Shown piece by piece: positions 8,639-15,702 of a stretch of DNA of 22,626 nt (within the stretch, counting starts at the first letter, position 1; each line of letters opens with the position of its first letter). The notes beneath the pieces are model-generated. The model saw nothing but the letters and a program-made list of their open reading frames with translations, did no database searches and had not been told where the DNA came from. The translations under genes and the position numbers were made by a program. Source of the DNA: a virus; the IMG/VR virus record IMGVR_UViG_3300025617_000124, positions 1 to 22,626 of that record; one strand, given 5' to 3'.

Positions 8639-9318
8639 TAGTTTCCGCCCTTACCTGTAATCCATCGGTAGCCTACAGACTTACCAGCTGCCTTGCCCAT
8701 TGCCTTACCCCGCGATATATTCTTAACAAAAGCATCTGTTTTATCTAGCCTATCTTGTAGGCCACTCACCCTCAAGAAAGATTGTGAGAAGTAGTTATTA
8801 AAAAACTCACTAAACACCCTGTCGAAGCTGCCCTGGACCTGTGGACCTCCTGGGTCTTGAATTGTTACGGGGCCACGTGTAAACACCTGCTCTCCATCAT
8901 CCTCAAATGCTAGCACCTTCGACTCACGTGGTCTAATTGTTAACGGAATACCTTTTTCCATTACCATTGCTTTATTGTAAAAAGGTTTTTTGGCACCACT
9001 TTTAAGAGACTTAGACTGCGTAAAGTTAGCGTCAAACTCGATAGTAGACGCTGTGCTTTTAGTCTTAATCTCAAATAGTCGTGCTTGTGGACTACCTGTC
9101 ATATACCACTCATACACATGGTGAAGAAGATCTGGGGCTACCCTAGCACTAGCGTCAATGTATTGTTCAAGTATTTCCCTGCTAGATTCTGCAACTGCCC
9201 ACATCATGTCTAGTCTGCCTAGCTCTGCACCCTCAAGGAAGCCAATAGCATACTCAGCAATGTTGTTCATGTCTTTCGTGAATTGCTTTGTATCAAACTT
9301 AACGGCGGGAGAAATCAT
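8638..9318 (-). CDS. Tail completion / neck protein (HK97 gp10-like, probable)
   Basis: The predicted protein has 226 residues from MISPAVKFDTKQF. I chose this start because GGAGG lies 6 nt upstream and the ATG is 1 nt past the stop of the previous gene; a start 14 codons earlier would overlap that gene and lacks a clear SD. An N-terminal helical part precedes a beta-rich middle and a basic C-terminus rich in Gly, Lys and Arg. Its place between the stopper and terminator genes matches the HK97 gp10/tail-completion class, which joins neck and tail. No catalytic motif is visible. The function is inferred from synteny. Confidence 0.6.
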   Translation of the reverse strand: MISPAVKFDTKQFTKDMNNIAEYAIGFLEGAELGRLDMMWAVAESSREILEQYIDASARVAPDLLHHVYEWYMTGSPQARLFEIKTKSTASTIEFDANFTQSKSLKSGAKKPFYNKAMVMEKGIPLTIRPRESKVLAFEDDGEQVFTRGPVTIQDPGGPQVQGSFDRVFSEFFNNYFSQSFLRVSGLQDRLDKTDAFVKNISRGKAMGKAAGKSVGYRWITGKGGN

Positions 9319-9319
9319 G

Positions 9320-9769
9320 CTATACCTCCGTGCCTTGGTTTTCAGATCTGCGTAGAACAACTTTATAAAACTCTATTTTTCCAAAAGGATTGGTGTGTGG
9401 CTGGATGGTTGCTACCTCAAAGATAGTAGAGCTGCCATCTCTAGGTCCGCTAGTTTCAATATAAAGCTCTTCACCCTCAGAGTTTTTAATATTGCTAATA
9501 ACTATATCGGTCAGAGCGTGGCCTTCTCCCAATGAGGAGAACCTTAAATCTGTTTTACTTCTGCCCAGCAAAAGACTATCTTGTGTAAGGTCTACCCTAG
9601 CCTGCAACTCTTCCTTAAGTGCTGCACCTGCTGGGTTTAAGCTGCAAGCGATTGTCCTGTCCAGATTCCACGTCTTGGTGATAGAGCCGTACTGACTCTG
9701 CTCTACCTGAGGATAGTAGATATCTGCTTGCATAGGAAACATGAATCCCATAGGCTCGCATTCGGCCAT
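9320..9769 (-). CDS. Head-tail stopper protein
   Basis: The predicted protein has 149 residues. It shows the beta-barrel pattern of SPP1 gp16-like stoppers: an N-terminal strand with IYYPQVEQSQYGSITKTWN, a DRTIACSLNP segment, and a C-terminal strand region ending EFYKVVLRRSE. Stoppers close the connector channel and hold DNA in the filled head. The ATG overlaps the previous TAA (TAATG), so translation is coupled to the adaptor gene. Size and neighbours fit the family well. Confidence is moderate because these proteins diverge strongly in sequence. Confidence 0.65.
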   Translation of the reverse strand: MAECEPMGFMFPMQADIYYPQVEQSQYGSITKTWNLDRTIACSLNPAGAALKEELQARVDLTQDSLLLGRSKTDLRFSSLGEGHALTDIVISNIKNSEGEELYIETSGPRDGSSTIFEVATIQPHTNPFGKIEFYKVVLRRSENQGTEV

Positions 9770-10650
9770 TATAACACTCCAATTGATCTAATAGACTTGT
9801 AATACTTTGAAAGTATTTTGTCTACGATAATGTTGCCTGTCCCTTCAAACGCTTCGCTTGCAAACTTCATCTTAAACTGATCGGTGTTGTACTCGGTTAC
9901 GTGTCGCATAAAGTATTCCATACGACCACAAGCAATGTCATCTACCAGAAGCTCTGTTGCCCTTACAACGTCTGAGGGCACCTCGTGGTGACCAACCTCA
10001 ATAATAGCGGCGTAGTCAAAGCCCTGAGGAAATCCGTGATAGCCATATGTCATATCTAGAAGGTCTGACTCTGCTTGTGGCAAAATATTTGGCTTTTGCT
10101 CTGCTAGATTATACTCAAACTCTTCTGTGTCCATTACGATGGCAGTCTTGTCTCCAGAAATCTTATACCTTGGACTATATGAAGATGGGTTCTCTGCGTC
10201 AAAGATCAGCACGTTGTTTTCGTAAAGCTTTAGAAGCTTCTTGCCGTCATCCCATAAAGGCAGATAGTCTGTTCCCATACCAACCTTATTCAATACCTTT
10301 TTACGATAATAGAATCCTTCAGAAATGATAGAGTCAATAATCGCCCTGGCAATTTCTTCATTCTTTTTGTATGCTGCAACGTCTGCTGTCGAGTCTGCCA
10401 TAGTAGATGCATCCACGTATGGCCTAACAACATCAAACTCTAACTCTTGGTTGTCTACTACTACCTGATAAGAACCATCGTATCGTGTCGGGAAGTCGAC
10501 GATAAGCTTTTGGTTAGCATCAGAAAATCCAGAGTCCGTGCGGACTGAGTTATCTACTAGATCAATTACCTGGTACTCATACTCAGTGCTCGCCAGTGAC
10601 ACAGTCACCTCTGTTTGTGGAACTGTGTGGGGGACTCTTAGAATCTCCAT
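9769..10650 (-). CDS. Head-to-tail adaptor (connector) protein
   Basis: The predicted protein has 293 residues. Residues about 100-293 are largely helical and fit the adaptor ring that docks under the portal. The N-terminal 80 residues instead look like a beta-sandwich (TEVTVSLASTEYEYQVIDLV and QVVVDNQELEFDVVRPYV) and may be an added Ig-like or decoration domain. It is the first large gene after the capsid, where adaptors of this phage type sit. SD GGAG is 8 nt before the ATG, and the gene starts 3 nt after the previous stop. It is longer than simple adaptors of 100-180 aa because of the extension. The function is inferred from synteny and secondary-structure appearance. Confidence 0.6.
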   Translation of the reverse strand: MEILRVPHTVPQTEVTVSLASTEYEYQVIDLVDNSVRTDSGFSDANQKLIVDFPTRYDGSYQVVVDNQELEFDVVRPYVDASTMADSTADVAAYKKNEEIARAIIDSIISEGFYYRKKVLNKVGMGTDYLPLWDDGKKLLKLYENNVLIFDAENPSSYSPRYKISGDKTAIVMDTEEFEYNLAEQKPNILPQAESDLLDMTYGYHGFPQGFDYAAIIEVGHHEVPSDVVRATELLVDDIACGRMEYFMRHVTEYNTDQFKMKFASEAFEGTGNIIVDKILSKYYKSIRSIGVL

Positions 10651-10653
10651 TTG

Positions 10654-11001
10654 TTATACTCCGTATTCCCTAGCTACCTCTTCAGGTGTGGCTAGCCTAA
10701 TGTGGCCTCTTGTTAGCCAACGGTCTGCCTCTGCCTTCTTAACAATGTTATAGCCTTTTTCTACCTTGCCGACACCGTCCCAAACTACATTCTTGGTTGA
10801 GTGTAATGCAACTGTTTCTTTTTCTGCCTTGACTGGTGACTTCTTTAAGTTAATGTCAATTGCTTTATCAGCCCCAGGCACGCTGGATCCAATAATTTCA
10901 TTTGACACTGATGCCTTCGTAGTCTTCTTTCCAGACGTAGCTTTACGCTCTGGAGACTTGATAGTACCAGTTTTAGGCTGAGCTTTCTTCTTGGTTGCCA
11001 T
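10654..11001 (-). CDS. Small Lys-rich head-associated protein, unknown role
   Basis: The predicted protein has 115 residues. Residues 1-65 are low-complexity and very rich in Lys, Ser and Thr (MATKKKAQPKTGTIKSPERK), so probably disordered. The last 45 form a compact domain with KGYNIVKKAEADRWLTRGHI and ATPEEVAREYGV, a style I associate with small genes after the capsid in actinophages, without a known function. It could be a minor capsid or decoration protein, or a DNA-contacting neck factor. It has its own extended -10 promoter and an AGGAGGA SD. Confidence 0.65.
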   Translation of the reverse strand: MATKKKAQPKTGTIKSPERKATSGKKTTKASVSNEIIGSSVPGADKAIDINLKKSPVKAEKETVALHSTKNVVWDGVGKVEKGYNIVKKAEADRWLTRGHIRLATPEEVAREYGV

Positions 11002-11017
11002 ATGTCCTCCTACTAAT

Positions 11018-11026
11018 ATTATACCA
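11018..11026 (-). promoter_or_regulatory. Extended -10 promoter downstream of the capsid terminator
   Basis: TGGTATAAT on the minus strand lies 16 nt before the ATG at 11001, and 9 nt after the capsid terminator stem in the direction of transcription. The predicted +1 leaves a leader of about 10 nt that is almost entirely the AGGAGGA SD. It should drive the neck genes independently of capsid transcription. Confidence 0.55.
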
Positions 11027-11035
11027 GAAATAAAT

Positions 11036-11065
11036 AAAGGGCAGAGGCCGAAGCCCCTGCCCTTT
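11036..11065 (-). terminator. Rho-independent terminator after the major capsid gene
   Basis: A 13-bp stem (arms 11036-11048 and 11053-11065) closes on a 4-nt loop. On the minus strand the RNA reads AAAGGGCAGGGGC-UUCG-GCCUCUGCCCUUU with one G-U wobble and a stable UUCG tetraloop, then AUUUAUUU. Read on the plus strand the wobble becomes an A/C mismatch, so the hairpin favours the minus direction. It lies 19 nt past the capsid stop. Confidence 0.8.
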
Positions 11066-11084
11066 AAGGTTTTTATCCTAGGTT

Positions 11085-12215
11085 TTAGGAATCAGCACCT
11101 GCATCCGCGAATGCAATTGCGTCTTCTTCTTCCCACTGGATTCCGAAACGAACGAATACTGTGTACTCGATGGTGTCCTTCTTCGCAACGTACTCACGGT
11201 TGACCGTGATGTCGCGCTGGAAACCCCAGATTCGGTTGCTCGGGAATGTCAAGTCGACATAGCCCTCTGGGTAGTAAGGAACTTCCTGGACATCGATGCC
11301 GAGCACGCGAGTGGTGCGAGCGGTACCGAGTGTCTGGCCATTGCCATCAAGGTAGGCCTGACGGTTTACTTCGGTTCCACCTGTGGTAGGTGTGAATGCC
11401 TCAGCAATTGCGTCTGCCAATGTTCCGTTGTTCTTGAGAATGCCCTGGTATGCATCGGTACCTGCGTAGAACTTAAGGTTGTTCTTAAGTGCGCGGTACT
11501 TGCGGGGGATTGTCAGCAAGATACCCTGCATAACATCCGTAGTCCAAGCATTGTCTGTGACAGTTGTCACATACTCGTGTGCATCTCCATTTGACTTTGT
11601 GCGGTTAACGAACCCGTCCATGATGGACAAGAAGTTACCCGTGGTTCCGTCACCATTAATGGCGAGGTCCTCGATGTCATTTGCGAATGCGTTGGTCATG
11701 AGACGCACCAGGTGGTCTTCAAGGGCTGCGCCCTCTACACCATCTTCAAGTGCCTCTGCAGAAACCTCCCAGTCAAGACGAATTTTCTTTGTAGTCAATT
11801 CGACCTTGCTGAATGTTGCTCCAGTGTTGGTGTAGTCACCAATACCTTGTGATGCCGCACGGATTACACGCTCTCCAACGTTAACTTTCTCAAGCTCCAT
11901 TGTGTTTGCACGCATAGTTACGCGACGACCATCCTTGGCGAGAACAGTGCCATCCCACACGTAGTCGATAAAACGACGTGCTTGCTCGGGACGGAGAATA
12001 CCACTAGCCGCATCACCCGAAGGGTTAACTGCGTTTGGACCAGTAGTTACACCGAACTCGGCGTTAGGAATGTTACCAAGTGTGTTAGCACCAGGATCTG
12101 TTACTCCTCCAATGCCACCAGATGCGAATGCACCCTGAGCCTGAAAGTTACCAGGATTGGGATCACCGTATTCACCAGCTTCTGAAGGCTGGTTCTTATT
12201 GATCTCTTCCGACAT
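11085..12215 (-). CDS. Major capsid protein (HK97 fold)
   Basis: The predicted protein has 376 residues. The first 75 or so are Gly/Asn/Pro-rich and flexible (an N-arm), followed by an HK97-like core with LRPEQARRFIDYVWDGTVL, a long central helix region (LEDHLVRLMTNAFANDIEDL, AINGDG), and C-terminal strands with WGFQRDITVNREY. It forms the icosahedral shell. No separate delta scaffold domain is evident; the scaffold is encoded with the protease just upstream. The SD (AGGAGGTG, 12220-12227) is among the strongest in the window. All 20 arginine codons are CGN, a sign of high expression. A strong terminator follows. Confidence 0.93.
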   Translation of the reverse strand: MSEEINKNQPSEAGEYGDPNPGNFQAQGAFASGGIGGVTDPGANTLGNIPNAEFGVTTGPNAVNPSGDAASGILRPEQARRFIDYVWDGTVLAKDGRRVTMRANTMELEKVNVGERVIRAASQGIGDYTNTGATFSKVELTTKKIRLDWEVSAEALEDGVEGAALEDHLVRLMTNAFANDIEDLAINGDGTTGNFLSIMDGFVNRTKSNGDAHEYVTTVTDNAWTTDVMQGILLTIPRKYRALKNNLKFYAGTDAYQGILKNNGTLADAIAEAFTPTTGGTEVNRQAYLDGNGQTLGTARTTRVLGIDVQEVPYYPEGYVDLTFPSNRIWGFQRDITVNREYVAKKDTIEYTVFVRFGIQWEEEDAIAFADAGADS

Positions 12216-12219
12216 ATGT

Positions 12220-12227
12220 CACCTCCT
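12220..12227 (-). promoter_or_regulatory. Strong Shine-Dalgarno of the capsid gene
   Basis: AGGAGGTG on the minus strand, with AGGAGG 6 nt from the ATG at 12215, is close to a full anti-16S match. TAAAAT at 12233-12238 just upstream could be a -10 element, but it lacks the TGn extension, so I leave it as a possibility only. Confidence 0.7.
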
Positions 12228-12239
12228 AAGTGATTTTAC

Positions 12240-12833
12240 TTAATTAAATAAGTCGGCTGTTTTGAGGAAACGACCGCCCCATAGGGATTTTTCAACCATT
12301 TCAGGTTGTTCCTGCACGATCTCGCCCAGATCGCCAGATTTACGGAAAGCTGTATCGGCTTCAACAGCCTCAAACCTCTTTCCGAATTCATCGAAGTCGC
12401 CCTTTGTTGCGGAAATGTCCTGCTTGGCTGCAGTAACTTCCTCGGATACGCCATCAATTGATTTCTTCAATGCATCGACCTCAGCGTGAAGTGACTTCAC
12501 GGTCTCTGCAAGATCGCTAAAGGCTGATGTGATAGTGTCTTTGATATCGGCAACTGCACTTGCAGCTACGTCATCGGACTTAGACACCTCAGCAGCCTCG
12601 ACAACCTCGTCAGCCTTTTCGACTGTCTCGGCGTCTTCAGTAGTCTCGGCCTTTTCGACCTCAACCTCTGCTTCAGCATCGTCGACCTTCTCGACCTCAA
12701 CCTCTTCATCGGCTTTGGTTTCGACGGCGTCTACAACGCTTTCAGCTGCGGCATCTGCCTCTGGAGCGACCTCTTCTGATTTTTCTACTACTTCATCGAC
12801 TGTCTCGATGATTTCTGTGGTTTCATCAGTCAT
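12240..12833 (-). CDS. Nested scaffolding protein (internal in-frame start)
   Basis: An ATG at 12833, in frame with the protease at codon 255, is preceded by CAAAGGAGG with 8 nt between GGAGG and the ATG. The SD is written into the codons for Lys-Glu-Val of the protease. The product would be 197 residues from MTDETTEIIETVDEVV: an acidic repeat stretch, a coiled coil and a C-terminal capsid-binding-like end, which is the scaffold portion alone. This parallels lambda, where the scaffold Nu3 starts inside the C protease gene in the same frame. Independent translation would give many scaffold copies per protease, as assembly requires. The signal is seen directly; its use is inferred. Confidence 0.7.
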   Translation of the reverse strand: MTDETTEIIETVDEVVEKSEEVAPEADAAAESVVDAVETKADEEVEVEKVDDAEAEVEVEKAETTEDAETVEKADEVVEAAEVSKSDDVAASAVADIKDTITSAFSDLAETVKSLHAEVDALKKSIDGVSEEVTAAKQDISATKGDFDEFGKRFEAVEADTAFRKSGDLGEIVQEQPEMVEKSLWGGRFLKTADLFN

Positions 12834-13595
12834 AGGACTAACCTCCTTTGTTATCTTAGAAAGATCAATGCCTTTAGCACTATCAACTAAGAACTTTATT
12901 ACTTCTTTTTTGTCATCGTCTGACTTTTCTACAAATCCAATATTTTTCATTGCCTCGCCACTCTTGGGGCTGGCCATCTCTTCTTCTTGGGAAAGCATAA
13001 CAAGTCCGTTGTCTTGGTCCCAAAATACGTTTTCTACCTCTACGTCCACTGCCTCTCCCTTCAAAATCATCTCTGCATTCTCGCCTTTCTCAACAGACAG
13101 AATGCTAGCAAACTGATTGGCTGGATTGTCTACTAGCGACAATTCTACCAGATCATAATCTTTAATTACACGAATTTGGATGTCGGCTTTTTCGTCATAG
13201 GCGTCATCCCACTTGTTCATTCTACCACCAATTGAGAAACCTGTGTAGGTTCCATCGGTTACTTTTTCCCAAGTGTCTTGAGCACCCTTGGAAACATACG
13301 CGGAAACATACACACCACTGTAGAACTTCTTGGTCTCGGGATCGAAGTATTTATCCTCTTTGAAGGAGACCATTTTACCCACTGCAGAGGGCTGGTGCAT
13401 TTCTCGTATGTTGCCGCGAAACTTGGTGAAAGCTTTCATGGAAGCTTCTGTAGTGACAATGTCGTTTTGCTTGTCTACATTATCTAGGGTAGCGAAACCA
13501 GAGACGATGCGTTTCTCCACATCGACTTTACTAAATGGCATGGACAGGCGAACGCTATCGCCTTCTGTAGCCCAGTGAGCTTTAAACATAGTCAT
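12240..13595 (-). CDS. Prohead protease with C-terminal scaffold domain
   Basis: The predicted protein has 451 residues. Residues 10-170 match the HK97-type prohead serine protease: His67 in REMHQPSAVG, Ser121 in TGFSIGG, and Glu151 in LVELSLVDNPANQ as the likely third catalytic residue. The protease degrades the scaffold and trims capsid subunits during maturation. Residues 255-345 are extremely acidic with EVVEK/EVEVEK-like repeats, then a coiled coil (about 345-420), then a C-terminal segment with SLWGGRFLKTADLFN that probably touches capsid subunits. It sits between portal and capsid as expected. There is no SD; TATAAT lies 9 nt before the first ATG (a second ATG is two codons later). An internal start likely also makes free scaffold. 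Confidence 0.92.
   Translation of the reverse strand: MTMFKAHWATEGDSVRLSMPFSKVDVEKRIVSGFATLDNVDKQNDIVTTEASMKAFTKFRGNIREMHQPSAVGKMVSFKEDKYFDPETKKFYSGVYVSAYVSKGAQDTWEKVTDGTYTGFSIGGRMNKWDDAYDEKADIQIRVIKDYDLVELSLVDNPANQFASILSVEKGENAEMILKGEAVDVEVENVFWDQDNGLVMLSQEEEMASPKSGEAMKNIGFVEKSDDDKKEVIKFLVDSAKGIDLSKITKEVSPMTDETTEIIETVDEVVEKSEEVAPEADAAAESVVDAVETKADEEVEVEKVDDAEAEVEVEKAETTEDAETVEKADEVVEAAEVSKSDDVAASAVADIKDTITSAFSDLAETVKSLHAEVDALKKSIDGVSEEVTAAKQDISATKGDFDEFGKRFEAVEADTAFRKSGDLGEIVQEQPEMVEKSLWGGRFLKTADLFN
12842..12849 (-). promoter_or_regulatory. Internal Shine-Dalgarno for the nested scaffold
   Basis: AAAGGAGG on the minus strand lies inside the protease-scaffold coding sequence, 8 nt before an in-frame ATG. 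It is as strong as the capsid SD and stronger than most true gene starts here, whereas the full-length gene has no SD. Confidence 0.7.
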
Positions 13596-13604
13596 ACTAG
13601 TTAT

Positions 13605-13610
13605 ATTATA
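13605..13610 (-). promoter_or_regulatory. Possible promoter of the protease gene
   Basis: TATAAT on the minus strand lies 9 nt before the first ATG (13595). TTACAA is found 17 bp further upstream, a weak -35 match at ideal spacing. The 65-nt gap after portal is very A/T-rich and holds little else apart from a weak A/T hairpin. The mRNA would have at most a few untranslated bases. Confidence 0.45.
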
Positions 13611-13660
13611 TACTACTTTTTACCAAATTGTAAGAAAAACGTTATAATTAATTTTTCTAC

Positions 13661-15304
13661 CTAATCTGAAGCAGCACCCTCTCCTTGTGCGTTTCTGCCA
13701 CTAACAGTTCCTGGTCCGTCTGCCTGGGCATTGGACCTGTCAGTATCTCTCTGTCTGTTTCTAGCAGAATTGGCTCTGCTATCCGCGGCTTGGCGAGAAG
13801 TCATTTCAAAGGGTTCGTCTCCGTCTTGCCTTTGTGGAAGACCCAAAACTTCTCTCGCCTCATTAGGAACCATGATCTGATTTTTAACATAACGCTCAAG
13901 AATCTGTGACTGAGAAATCTCATCTGTAAGTGTGAGCTCATTAAACTTAAACTCTACAATGTCAGTTTCTTCCCTAATGATTTTGTTAATCATCTTTGCA
14001 AGATTGGTTTGTGCTGGTCTTGCTACCTGCTCCTTGAATGTACGGTCTTGGGCAAGTGCTGCAGCAATAGATGCTGAGTCGCCACCTCCAATTTTTGAGA
14101 GAGGCACCTGGTGTGCAATAAGGATGTCATCTCTATTCTGTTTACGATACTCTTTGAAGGATGCTTCCTGTACCCCGTTTTCTACGGGCTCCATCTTAAA
14201 CTCAACCTTGCTGTTATCGCTATCCGCAGGAAGAGGGATATACAGAGTTCGGTGATTCTGTCCCTTAAGATTATTCTGCAAGAATCGGAACATCTTGTCC
14301 TCGGCATCAGCTGACAGCTGGGCACCCTTAAGAGTTACAACATAACGAGGAACCCCCTTGTTTCCAAAGTAGTCAATGTTGTACTGTGATGCTAGCTGAT
14401 CTCCGTGAAGAGATGTGATTGCGGACATAATGTCTGGCACGCCATAGAATGTATTTAGGGGTGAATACTCTTTGTAGTGAATAATCTCATTAGGTCGTGG
14501 GTCAGTGGTAATTGGGTTCTTGTTGGTTGCCCCGAAGTTTCGGAAGTAAACAACCTTGTTTCCAATAATCTGAACGTATCCGTCACGAAGCCTTCTGGCT
14601 CTCATCGTTGTAGCTGGAATGTGACCGATGTAACCAATCTTGCCTTTAGTTGTTCTACCGATTTCAAGGTATCCGTTTCCAGTAGCCTGTACATCAGTAA
14701 AGAACTTAGTCAGCGTATGAGTAAAGGACTCTTCGTCGTTTAAGCTTTCTAGCCAATCGCGCAGTTCAATCTTTGCTCGCTCGATTCGATTGCGAGCTCT
14801 CTGTACCGCTGCCTCGTCGGGGTTAGTCTCAAGACGCATCATGGTACGCCTCGAGATCTCAAAGTCATAGCCTAGGCCAACAATATTTTCTACCTTTGCG
14901 TCAATGGCAGCGTGGTTAGCAAAAGAAGTATCATAGTAATTTGCAAGCTCATAAAGATTCCATGGTGGCGTAATGACATCGAACATTCCATACCCGTTAC
15001 GAAAAACCTGTCCTGGGTTAATCTCTTTAGATGCTGCCCCGTCTTTTCCAGAAGCGACTGCCAAGGCACTGGTCATGTACTGTCTGGGAGGATCGTTGGC
15101 AACAGAATTGTCTGTACGTGTCTCATATCCATAAGCCATGTTTTTTGACATCCTGGTTGCACGGCGTTTAAAGTTAGTGTCTATCCCACTAAGACTCTTA
15201 ATATCGTCCCAGGACTTGTTAAATGGATCCTGCTGCTTAAACAGGTCAGCTTGCTCTTCAATCTCGTCAATGCGTGCACCAACAGTCCAGCTTTGCTCTG
15301 ACAT
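13661..15304 (-). CDS. Portal protein
   Basis: The predicted protein has 547 residues and forms the dodecameric ring at one capsid vertex through which DNA enters and leaves. It matches the PBSX/HK97-type portal family: an N-terminal clip/wing region with VFRNGYGMFDVITPPWNLYE, a stem region with NTFYGVPDIMSAITSLHGDQ, and a C-terminal crown with NQIMVPNEAREVLGLPQRQD. The last 50 residues are Asp/Asn/Arg/Gly-rich and probably disordered. The ATG overlaps the previous stop (TAATG) with GAGGGG just upstream, so translation is coupled to the 126-aa gene. Length is typical for the family. Confidence 0.93.
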   Translation of the reverse strand: MSEQSWTVGARIDEIEEQADLFKQQDPFNKSWDDIKSLSGIDTNFKRRATRMSKNMAYGYETRTDNSVANDPPRQYMTSALAVASGKDGAASKEINPGQVFRNGYGMFDVITPPWNLYELANYYDTSFANHAAIDAKVENIVGLGYDFEISRRTMMRLETNPDEAAVQRARNRIERAKIELRDWLESLNDEESFTHTLTKFFTDVQATGNGYLEIGRTTKGKIGYIGHIPATTMRARRLRDGYVQIIGNKVVYFRNFGATNKNPITTDPRPNEIIHYKEYSPLNTFYGVPDIMSAITSLHGDQLASQYNIDYFGNKGVPRYVVTLKGAQLSADAEDKMFRFLQNNLKGQNHRTLYIPLPADSDNSKVEFKMEPVENGVQEASFKEYRKQNRDDILIAHQVPLSKIGGGDSASIAAALAQDRTFKEQVARPAQTNLAKMINKIIREETDIVEFKFNELTLTDEISQSQILERYVKNQIMVPNEAREVLGLPQRQDGDEPFEMTSRQAADSRANSARNRQRDTDRSNAQADGPGTVSGRNAQGEGAASD

Positions 15305-15684
15305 TACCCCTCGTCTCCGTATTTGTCCAAGGTATCCTTGGCTGCGATGACAGCACCAAGATCATTCATGCTTGGGATTAGTCCCTGCGACATACGATCA
15401 ACTTGCTCGCTGTGCTCTTCTTCAGAAATCTTTTTCATATTGGGATAGAACTTTGCTGTTCCTTCTGACTGCCCCCAATACCTGGCGGCATCCTCTAGCT
15501 CCTTAACTCTCGTCAAGTCACCCTTCATCGACTCAATAGACAGTGCGTTACCCTGACCGTCTGTAAATGCTTTGCCATTTGGCTTGTGCCACACATAGGT
15601 GCCGAAGTTAGAGAAGTTTTCTTCTACAACCTGTACCTTTGTGTCACCAACTTGACCAGGAAAGCGTGGTTTATTGTTATTCAT
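15304..15684 (-). CDS. Conserved-looking small protein of unknown function before portal
   Basis: The predicted protein has 126 residues, mostly hydrophilic, starting MNNNKPRFPGQVGDTKVQVV. The first half is Gly/Asn/aromatic-rich and strand-like (FGTYVWHKPNGKAFTDGQGN) and the second half helical (KELEDAARYWGQ, SEEEHSEQVDRMSQG). I do not recognise the family. Overlap with portal (TAATG) and its own leaderless-type promoter place it at the head of the capsid operon, so a role in portal or head assembly is likely. It is too small for terminase or MuF, which often sit near portal. Confidence 0.7.
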   Translation of the reverse strand: MNNNKPRFPGQVGDTKVQVVEENFSNFGTYVWHKPNGKAFTDGQGNALSIESMKGDLTRVKELEDAARYWGQSEGTAKFYPNMKKISEEEHSEQVDRMSQGLIPSMNDLGAVIAAKDTLDKYGDEG

Positions 15685-15691
15685 GGTTACA

Positions 15692-15700
15692 AGTATAGCA
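15692..15700 (-). promoter_or_regulatory. Extended -10 promoter, leaderless, head operon
   Basis: TGCTATACT on the minus strand is followed by 7 nt and then the ATG at 15684; no SD is present. The element sits in the 18-nt gap after the large tail protein gene. It would start head-gene transcription with an mRNA beginning at the start codon. Confidence 0.5.
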
Positions 15701-15702
15701 TA

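Noticed and set aside
9319-9360. Earlier start of the tail-completion gene at 9360
   Set aside because: It overlaps the stopper gene, while the ATG at 9318 has GGAGG at good spacing, directly after the stop.
12236-12457. Minus-strand 73-codon frame
   Set aside because: It is out of frame within the scaffold coding region and has no SD.
12529-13116. Ser/Thr-rich plus-strand open frame of 195 codons
   Set aside because: It is the antisense shadow of the acidic repeat in the protease-scaffold gene; the composition is explained by Glu/Val/Asp codons read backwards, and no SD is present.
13611-13660. Terminator between portal and protease genes
   Set aside because: The only hairpin is A/T-rich with a bulge; too weak to call.
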